In this document: piece after piece, positions 4,920-9,208 of the stretch
Layout of the letters: the number at the start of each line of letters is the position of its first letter
Position numbering within the stretch: the stretch's first letter is position 1
DNA from: Haemophilus sp.
GTDB taxonomy: Bacteria > Pseudomonadota > Gammaproteobacteria > Enterobacterales > Pasteurellaceae
NCBI GenBank assembly: GCA_019423005.1
Contig: JAHZCF010000016.1
Coordinates: forward strand, 1 to 9,208
DNA length: 9,208 bases
Direction: 5' to 3'
Notes under the pieces: generated by a model
Databases searched by the model: none
What the model saw: the letters and a program-made list of their open reading frames with translations, nothing else
What the model was told of the DNA's origin: nothing
Position numbers and translations under genes: made by a program

Positions 4920-6131
4920 ATGACCGCACTTTCCAACCAATATTGTCTGCCTGAGGGCATTACCCCTGAAATTTTCCTGCGTGATTATTGGCAGAAAAAA
5001 CCATTGATTATTCGTAATGGTTTACCTGAAATTGTTGGTCAATTTGAGCCTGAGGATATTATCGAATTAGCACAAGGCGAAGATGTGACCGCGCGTTTAG
5101 TGAAAACCTTTTCAGATGATAATTGGAAAGTGTTTTTCAGTCCGTTATCCGAAGAAGATTTTGCAGATGTACCCGAGAAATGGTCGGTGCTCGTCCAAAA
5201 TTTAGAACAATGGAGTACAGAACTCGGTCAGCTTTGGAATAAGTTTGGATTTATTCCACAATGGCAACGCGACGATATTATGGTGTCCTATGCGCCTAAA
5301 GGCGGTTCCGTTGGTAAGCATTATGACGAATATGATGTGTTTTTGGTACAAGGCTATGGCCACCGTCGTTGGCAGTTAGGTAAATGGTGTGATTCTTCCA
5401 CAGAATTTAAACCGAATCAGCCGATTCGTATTTTTGATGATATGGGCGAATTGGTGATAGATGAAGTGATGAATCCGGGCGATATTCTTTATATTCCGGC
5501 TCGTATGTCGCATTATGGTGTGGCAGAAGATGATTGTTTGACTTTTTCTTTCGGTTTACGTTACCCGAATTTAGCAGACATTTTTGATAACGTGAATAAA
5601 GCGTTTTGTCATCAAGATCCTGAATTGAATTTAAGCGAATTCCAATTACCGTTACGTTTAACGCAAGCAGAGCAGCGTACGGGCAAATTGGCAGATGAAA
5701 ATATTCAGGCAATGAAAAAACAATTCTTAGCGAAATTGGCAGAGTCTGAAGCCTTTGATGCCTTGTTCAAACAAGCGGTAGCAGGCACAGTGAGTTCGCG
5801 TCGCTATGAAATGTTAGTATCCGATGAAATGTCCGAACCTGACGAAGTGCGGTCAATTTTAGAAGAGGAACAAGGTGTATTAATACAGGACAATAACTGC
5901 AAATTGCTTTACACCGAAAATCCGCTCCGCATTTATGCTAATGGCGAATGGTTGGATGAAGTAAATGTCATTGAAGCAGAAGTATTGAAACGTCTTTCCG
6001 ATGGTGAAGCGCTAGATTGGGCATTCTTAAATAACTTAGTGAATGATACAGAAGATCCTGAAAGCACGATGGAATTATTGCTTGATTCGATTTGTAACTG
6101 GCTGGATGACGGTTGGGTGTTGATTGAATAA
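4920..6131 (+). CDS. roxA: Ribosomal protein uL16 arginine 3-hydroxylase (JmjC-type oxygenase)
   Basis: This 403-residue Fe(II)/2-oxoglutarate-dependent oxygenase belongs to the YcfD/RoxA family, which hydroxylates an arginine of ribosomal protein L16 (Arg81 in E. coli). The JmjC domain covers about 90-215: the iron ligands appear as HYD (H134, D136; GKHYDEYDVFLVQGYGHRRW) with the distal H198 (PARMSHYGVAEDD). A helical dimerisation region and a winged-helix-like C-terminal domain follow (about 220-403). It is about 30 residues longer than the E. coli protein, within the acidic C-terminal half. The ATG at 4920 is chosen because of its strong ribosome site; the upstream ATG at 4851 would add a Lys-rich stretch read out of frame from rnfH. 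The stop overlaps the xseA start (TAATG). Two USS copies lie inside, one directly after the start codon. Confidence 0.93.
   Translation: MTALSNQYCLPEGITPEIFLRDYWQKKPLIIRNGLPEIVGQFEPEDIIELAQGEDVTARLVKTFSDDNWKVFFSPLSEEDFADVPEKWSVLVQNLEQWSTELGQLWNKFGFIPQWQRDDIMVSYAPKGGSVGKHYDEYDVFLVQGYGHRRWQLGKWCDSSTEFKPNQPIRIFDDMGELVIDEVMNPGDILYIPARMSHYGVAEDDCLTFSFGLRYPNLADIFDNVNKAFCHQDPELNLSEFQLPLRLTQAEQRTGKLADENIQAMKKQFLAKLAESEAFDALFKQAVAGTVSSRRYEMLVSDEMSEPDEVRSILEEEQGVLIQDNNCKLLYTENPLRIYANGEWLDEVNVIEAEVLKRLSDGEALDWAFLNNLVNDTEDPESTMELLLDSICNWLDDGWVLIE
4923..4931 (-). repeat. DNA uptake signal sequence (USS) at the roxA start codon
   Basis: Exact core ACCGCACTT begins directly after the ATG, so it forms codons 2-4 (Thr-Ala-Leu) of roxA. 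Confidence 0.93.
5845..5853 (+). repeat. DNA uptake signal sequence (USS) inside roxA
   Basis: Exact AAGTGCGGT core followed by CAATTTT, a good match to the extended signal. It is read as Glu-Val-Arg-Ser at residues 309-312 of RoxA, in the C-terminal half away from the iron site. Confidence 0.93.
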
Positions 6132-7450
6132 TGTCTGAAAACATTTACTCCGTTTCCCAGCTTAACAGCGCAGCCCGCCAAATGTTGGAAGGGAATTTTT
6201 CACAGATTTGGCTTACAGGAGAGATTTCTAATTTCACTCAACCTGTGTCTGGGCATTGGTATTTAACGCTGAAAGATGAAAATGCCCAGGTTCGCTGTGC
6301 GATGTTCCGCATGAAAAATTTGCGCGTAGGGTTTCGTCCGCAAAACGGCATGCAGGTCTTGGTCCGAGCGAATGTCAGTTTATATGAGCCTCGCGGTGAT
6401 TATCAGCTGATTATTGAATCTATGCACCCTGCTGGTGAGGGATTGTTGCAACAGCAATTTGAAGCGCTAAAAATGAAATTGGCGGCTGAAGGATTGTTTG
6501 CACAAAACTTGAAGAAAAGCTTACCGGACTTTGCTAAAGCCGTAGGTATTGTGACCTCTTCGACTGGCGCAGCTCTACAAGATATTCTGCATATTTTAGC
6601 TCGCCGAGATCCCAGTTTAAAAGTAGTGATTTATCCAACGGCAGTGCAAGGCAAGGAAGCAACGACTGAAATCGTCCAAATGATTGATCTCGCTAATGCG
6701 CGTCAAGAAGTGGATGTATTGATTGTCGGCCGTGGTGGTGGTTCTTTAGAAGATCTTTGGTGCTTTAATGAAGAAGAAGTCGCACGTGCGATTTTCCGTT
6801 CAAATTTACCGATTATCAGTGCAGTCGGTCATGAAACAGATGTCACCATCGCAGATTTTGTGGCAGATTTACGCGCGCCGACACCCTCTGCAGCGGCGGA
6901 GTTAGTGAGTCGCAATCAGCAGGAATTACTACAACAGTTAGCCTATAAACAACAGCGCTTAGAGATGGCGTTGGATCGTATTTTTAGTCATCAACAACAA
7001 CGTTTACAACAGTTACGTTTACGCCTGCAAAACCAACATCCGCAAAATCAATTGTTGATGCAAAAAACTAGAACGGCGCAATTACATCATCGTCTCGTGT
7101 TAGCGATGCAGCGTCAAATGGATAAAACGCAACAAAAATTGACCGCACTTTCCGCGCGCTTAAAACAAAATCCGTTGCCTTATCGATTGCAAAAACAATC
7201 CCAATATTTAGCTCAGTTACAAGTGCGGTTAAATTTAGGGGCGAATCGTCAAGTCACTGAACGTCAAAATAAATTAGCAACATTGTGTGGTAAGTTAGAT
7301 GGATTAAGCCCATTAAAAGTATTGGCACGAGGATATTCTATCGCAGAAGATCCCAAAGGACATGCCATTGTGAGTGTGAAGCAAGTCAAAAAAGGCGACA
7401 CTATTAAAACGAAAGTGGCTGATGGGGTAATTACCAGCCGCGTTTGTTAA
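6131..7450 (+). CDS. xseA: Exodeoxyribonuclease VII large subunit
   Basis: This 439-residue protein is the catalytic subunit of exonuclease VII, which degrades single-stranded DNA from both ends together with several copies of the small subunit XseB; xseB is not in this window. An N-terminal OB fold (about 1-100; IWLTGEISNF, GHWYLTLKDE) binds DNA. The nuclease core (about 120-260) shows residues matching those reported important in E. coli XseA: D151 (AALQDILH), R201 (VGRGGGSLEDLW), H234 and D237 (SAVGHETDVTIADFVADLRAPTP). A long Gln/Leu-rich coiled coil (about 262-370) and the conserved end (LKVLARGYSI, 396-405) follow. The start overlaps the roxA stop by one base and has no Shine-Dalgarno sequence, suggesting translational coupling. 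Two opposed USS copies lie in the coiled-coil part. Confidence 0.96.
   Translation: MSENIYSVSQLNSAARQMLEGNFSQIWLTGEISNFTQPVSGHWYLTLKDENAQVRCAMFRMKNLRVGFRPQNGMQVLVRANVSLYEPRGDYQLIIESMHPAGEGLLQQQFEALKMKLAAEGLFAQNLKKSLPDFAKAVGIVTSSTGAALQDILHILARRDPSLKVVIYPTAVQGKEATTEIVQMIDLANARQEVDVLIVGRGGGSLEDLWCFNEEEVARAIFRSNLPIISAVGHETDVTIADFVADLRAPTPSAAAELVSRNQQELLQQLAYKQQRLEMALDRIFSHQQQRLQQLRLRLQNQHPQNQLLMQKTRTAQLHHRLVLAMQRQMDKTQQKLTALSARLKQNPLPYRLQKQSQYLAQLQVRLNLGANRQVTERQNKLATLCGKLDGLSPLKVLARGYSIAEDPKGHAIVSVKQVKKGDTIKTKVADGVITSRVC
7142..7150 (-). repeat. DNA uptake signal sequence (USS) inside xseA, first of an opposed pair
   Basis: Exact core ACCGCACTT, preceded by TTG, read as Thr-Ala-Leu at residues 338-340 of XseA, in the coiled-coil region. 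Confidence 0.93.
7221..7229 (+). repeat. DNA uptake signal sequence (USS) inside xseA, second of an opposed pair
   Basis: Exact AAGTGCGGT core followed by TAAATTT, read as Gln-Val-Arg-Leu at residues 364-367 of XseA. It is 70 bp from the opposed copy at 7142, and the two could pair in the mRNA. Confidence 0.93.
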
Positions 7451-7469
7451 TTTAATAGATTCTTAATGT

Positions 7470-7512
7470 AAACCTATGATGAATAAGAAATCATCATAGG
7501 TTTTCTTTTTTT
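7470..7512 (+). terminator. Intrinsic terminator of the rnfH-roxA-xseA operon
   Basis: A perfect 13-bp stem, AAACCTATGATGA (7470-7482) and its complement (7491-7503), with an 8-nt loop, is followed by a T-rich tract (7501-7512, one C). It begins 20 nt after the xseA stop codon. Unlike the cpdA terminator it is not made from uptake signals. Confidence 0.93.
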
Positions 7513-7527
7513 GTGACCGGCTTCAAA
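7512..7527 (+). promoter_or_regulatory. CRP-like binding site upstream of nudF-cpdA
   Basis: TGTGA-N6-TCAAA at 7512-7527 matches nine of the ten core bases of the cAMP-CRP site TGTGA-N6-TCACA, with T-rich outer flanks. It begins at the last T of the preceding terminator. If the -10 is TATTAT at 7578-7583, the site is centred about 70 bp upstream of the transcription start, a spacing usual for class I activation. This is a motif match only. Confidence 0.45.
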
Positions 7528-7577
7528 GTTTCGACAAAAAAATAGAGGGTTCAGTTTTTTTTATTTTTTTATGGGAG

Positions 7578-7583
7578 TATTAT
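7578..7583 (+). promoter_or_regulatory. Possible -10 box for nudF-cpdA
   Basis: TATTAT (5 of 6 to the consensus) lies 26 nt before the nudF ATG. The position 17 bp upstream holds only a T-run (7555-7560), so there is no good -35, as expected for a promoter needing an activator. The whole 7540-7570 stretch is T-rich. Confidence 0.35.
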
Positions 7584-7597
7584 GCGACCTCGATACT

Positions 7598-7602
7598 AGG
7601 AG
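7598..7602 (+). promoter_or_regulatory. Ribosome binding site that sets the nudF start
   Basis: AGGAG is 7 nt before the ATG at 7610 and 4 nt before the tandem ATG at 7607. The spacing favours 7610. The in-frame ATG at 7571 has only a T-run before it. Confidence 0.75.
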
Positions 7603-7609
7603 AGTAATG

Positions 7610-8233
7610 ATGTCAGAAATTCAACAGTTTAGTCAGCATGATATAGAAGTTCTTAATGAAGAAACTGTTTATAAAGGTTTTTTTACACTTAAGAAAGTAA
7701 AGTTTAAACATAAGCTTTTTGCCGGTGGCGAAAGTGGCATTGTGACACGTGAGTTATTGGTCAAAGGTGCCGCTTCTGCAGTGATTGCTTACGATCCGGA
7801 AGAAGATGCAGTGGTTTTAGTTGAACAAGTACGTATTGGTGCATATCAACCTGAATCAGCTCGTTCCCCTTGGTTATTAGAATTGATCGCCGGGATGGTA
7901 GAAGAGGGTGAACAACCTGAAGAAGTCGCTTTGCGTGAAAGTGAAGAGGAAGCAGGCGTATCCGTTCAAGATCTCACACATTGTTTAAGCGTGTGGGATA
8001 GCCCGGGCGGTGTCGTCGAACGTATTCATTTGTTTGTCGGACGAGTAGATAGCTCGCAAGCCAAGGGACTTCATGGTTTAGCAGAAGAGAATGAAGACAT
8101 TCGTGTTCATGTGGTGAAACGTGAACAAGCCTATCAATGGATGTGTGAAGGAAAAATTGATAATGGCATTGCAGTAATGGGCTTGCAATGGCTTCAATTA
8201 AATTACGCCCAATTGCAGCAACGCTGGCAATAG
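7610..8233 (+). CDS. nudF: ADP-ribose pyrophosphatase (Nudix hydrolase)
   Basis: This 207-residue cytosolic enzyme splits ADP-ribose into AMP and ribose 5-phosphate, clearing a reactive by-product of NAD turnover. The Nudix box GX5EX7REUXEEXGU spans 95-117 (GMVEEGE...RESEEEAGV); its first hydrophobic position is Ser (E. coli has Ala), a mild variation. The family-typical SPGG (131-134) and the Glu-rich loop GLAEENEDIRVHVV (156-169) are present, as is the conserved end EGKIDNGIAVMGLQWLQL. Tandem ATGs at 7607 and 7610 compete; the ribosome site favours 7610. It forms a two-gene unit with cpdA: the nudF stop codon TAG shares its G with the cpdA ribosome site GGAG. In E. coli these genes are also neighbours, with yqiB between them; that gene is absent here. 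Confidence 0.95.
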   Translation: MSEIQQFSQHDIEVLNEETVYKGFFTLKKVKFKHKLFAGGESGIVTRELLVKGAASAVIAYDPEEDAVVLVEQVRIGAYQPESARSPWLLELIAGMVEEGEQPEEVALRESEEEAGVSVQDLTHCLSVWDSPGGVVERIHLFVGRVDSSQAKGLHGLAEENEDIRVHVVKREQAYQWMCEGKIDNGIAVMGLQWLQLNYAQLQQRWQ

Positions 8234-8240
8234 GAGTCCC

Positions 8241-9065
8241 ATGAACAATAGATTTGAATACGAACCTGCGAGTGAAGTTGTTAAATTATTACAAATTACC
8301 GATCCTCATTTGTTTAAAGATACAAGCAAAGACTTATTAGGTATCAACACGCACGAAAGTTTTTCTCAGGTATTAAAAGAAATTCAGTTAGAGTCTTTTG
8401 AGTACGATGTTGTGCTTGCAACAGGGGATTTGGTACAAGATAGTAGCGACGAAGGCTATCTGCGATTTGTTGAAATGGTTAAACCGTTAAATAAATGGGT
8501 ATTTTGGCTTCCGGGTAACCATGATTTCCAACCTAAAATGGCAGAGCATTTAAGCCAATCGCCTATTAATGCATCAAAACATTTACTTCTAGGCAAACAT
8601 TGGCAAGTGATTTTGTTAGATAGCCAACTATCTGGTGTGCCTCATGGTGAATTGAGTACTTATCAGTTAGATTGGTTAAAAACAAAATTAGCTGAAAATC
8701 CAGCACGTCATAGTTTGGTTGTATTACATCACCATTTATTGCCAACAAATTCAGCATGGCTTGATCAGCATAATTTACGTAATGCTCATGAATTCTCAGT
8801 GGTTCTTGCTCAATTCAACAATGTAAAAGGGATTTTATACGGGCATATTCATCAAGAAGTCGATGGCTATTGGCAAGGTTATCAAACCATGGCAACACCA
8901 GCGACTTGTATTCAATTTAAGCCGGACAGTAATCATTTTGCGTTAGATACCTTACAACCAGGCTGGCGTGAAATTGAGCTACATCCAGATGGACGAATTG
9001 AAACGAGAGTAAAACGAATCAAACAAAAAACATTCCTACCTAATATGGAGGAAGAAGGATACTAA
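8241..9065 (+). CDS. cpdA: 3',5'-cyclic-AMP phosphodiesterase
   Basis: This 274-residue class III phosphodiesterase (called Icc in Haemophilus) hydrolyses cAMP to AMP and so limits CRP activity. It is a calcineurin-type metallophosphoesterase with all metal-binding motifs: DPH (D21, H23), GD (D63; LATGDLVQD), GNHD (N93, H94; LPGNHDFQ), H164 in the HHH cluster (VLHHHLLP), and GHIH (H202, H204; LYGHIHQE). Family-specific blocks such as WLDQHNLRNA and the C-terminal EEGY match E. coli CpdA. The ribosome site GGAG (8233-8236) overlaps the nudF stop, so translation is probably coupled. Transcription ends at a USS-pair terminator. In H. influenzae, icc has been reported to tune cAMP and natural competence. 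Confidence 0.96.
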   Translation: MNNRFEYEPASEVVKLLQITDPHLFKDTSKDLLGINTHESFSQVLKEIQLESFEYDVVLATGDLVQDSSDEGYLRFVEMVKPLNKWVFWLPGNHDFQPKMAEHLSQSPINASKHLLLGKHWQVILLDSQLSGVPHGELSTYQLDWLKTKLAENPARHSLVVLHHHLLPTNSAWLDQHNLRNAHEFSVVLAQFNNVKGILYGHIHQEVDGYWQGYQTMATPATCIQFKPDSNHFALDTLQPGWREIELHPDGRIETRVKRIKQKTFLPNMEEEGY

Positions 9066-9067
9066 AC

Positions 9068-9108
9068 AAAGTGCGGTTAAAATTCAGGTGATTTTAACCG
9101 CACTTTTT
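9068..9108 (+). terminator. Terminator of nudF-cpdA made from an inverted USS pair
   Basis: A perfect 16-bp stem (9068-9083 with 9091-9106) and a 7-nt loop are followed by T to 9108. Each arm contains an exact uptake core, AAGTGCGGT at 9069-9077 and ACCGCACTT at 9097-9105, together with the TAAAAT extension. It starts 2 nt after the cpdA stop. The A-run before the left arm could let it also work in reverse. Confidence 0.93.
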
Positions 9109-9141
9109 CTATACCGAAATGGGTAAAAGTCCATTTTACAC

Positions 9142-9170
9142 TAGCCAGAATTCCCACAAATCTGTACAAT
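9142..9170 (+). promoter_or_regulatory. Possible promoter for a gene beyond the right edge
   Basis: TAGCCA (9142-9147; 4 of 6) and TACAAT (9165-9170; 5 of 6) are 17 bp apart. A start near 9177 would be followed by a pyrimidine-rich leader running out of the window. Nothing coding is visible in 9111-9208. Confidence 0.4.
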
Positions 9171-9208
9171 AGCCGACCGATTTTATCTTTTTACTAATCT
9201 TTATTTTT

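Noticed and set aside
5771..5779. ACAAGCGGT, the Actinobacillus pleuropneumoniae-type uptake core, inside roxA
   Set aside because: It is a single copy against eleven of the Haemophilus type and is explained by codons for Gln-Ala-Val; most likely chance.
7583..7598. TGCGA-N6-TACTA as a Sxy-dependent CRP-S competence site before nudF
   Set aside because: Only one half-site matches; it would lie within the leader just before the ribosome site, not where an activator works.
7571..7609. Upstream in-frame ATG for nudF
   Set aside because: Only a T-run precedes it; AGGAG at 7598-7602 points to the ATG at 7610.
1..9208. Mobile element, CRISPR array, tRNA, rRNA, riboswitch or defence system
   Set aside because: No transposase or integrase frame, no direct repeats of suitable spacing, no tRNA-like cloverleaf and no long leader were found; all coding space is filled by recognised housekeeping families.

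Overview
The window looks like ordinary chromosomal DNA from a member of the Pasteurellaceae, in the Haemophilus/Aggregatibacter/Pasteurella group. The main clue is eleven exact copies of AAGTGCGGT, the 9-base core of the Haemophilus-type DNA uptake signal sequence (USS), counting both strands. Fewer than 0.1 would be expected by chance. Moderately low G+C (roughly 40% by eye) and protein lengths and active-site residues matching gammaproteobacterial housekeeping families fit this. The part from ychF to cpdA resembles, from memory, a run of neighbouring genes in H. influenzae. The species cannot be named from sequence reading alone.

Layout. (1) 62-1344: divergent dnaQ (minus; polymerase III proofreading subunit) and rnhA (plus; RNase HI), whose start codons lie 59 bp apart with two overlapping promoters. 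(2) 1369-4507, all on the minus strand: in transcription order an EamA-type half transporter, pth, ychF (closed by a strong terminator) and tesB, which converges on rnhA. (3) 4589-7450, plus strand: a tight operon of rnfH, roxA (ycfD) and xseA, with a 4-nt gap and then a 1-nt overlap, ending in a strong terminator at 7470-7512. Its promoter is back to back with that of the EamA gene and the two -10 boxes overlap. (4) 7610-9065, plus strand: nudF and cpdA, preceded by a CRP-like site and closed by a terminator built from an inverted USS pair. (5) 9111-9208: a possible promoter for a gene outside the window.

How the genes fit together. dnaQ, rnhA and xseA serve replication and DNA repair. pth, ychF and roxA act on or around translation and the ribosome. 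nudF and cpdA are nucleotide-cleaning hydrolases that both yield AMP. cpdA lowers cAMP, which in Haemophilus controls sugar use and competence, and the same window is dense in the signal that competent cells use to recognise their own DNA.

I found no mobile element, phage, CRISPR array, tRNA, rRNA, toxin-antitoxin or defence system, and nothing I would call a new system. The points most worth a second look are regulatory: the CRP-like site before nudF-cpdA, the symmetric bidirectional rnfH/EamA promoter, and the ways USS copies are built into terminators, a translation start and protein sequence. No stretch longer than 300 bases lacks a gene.
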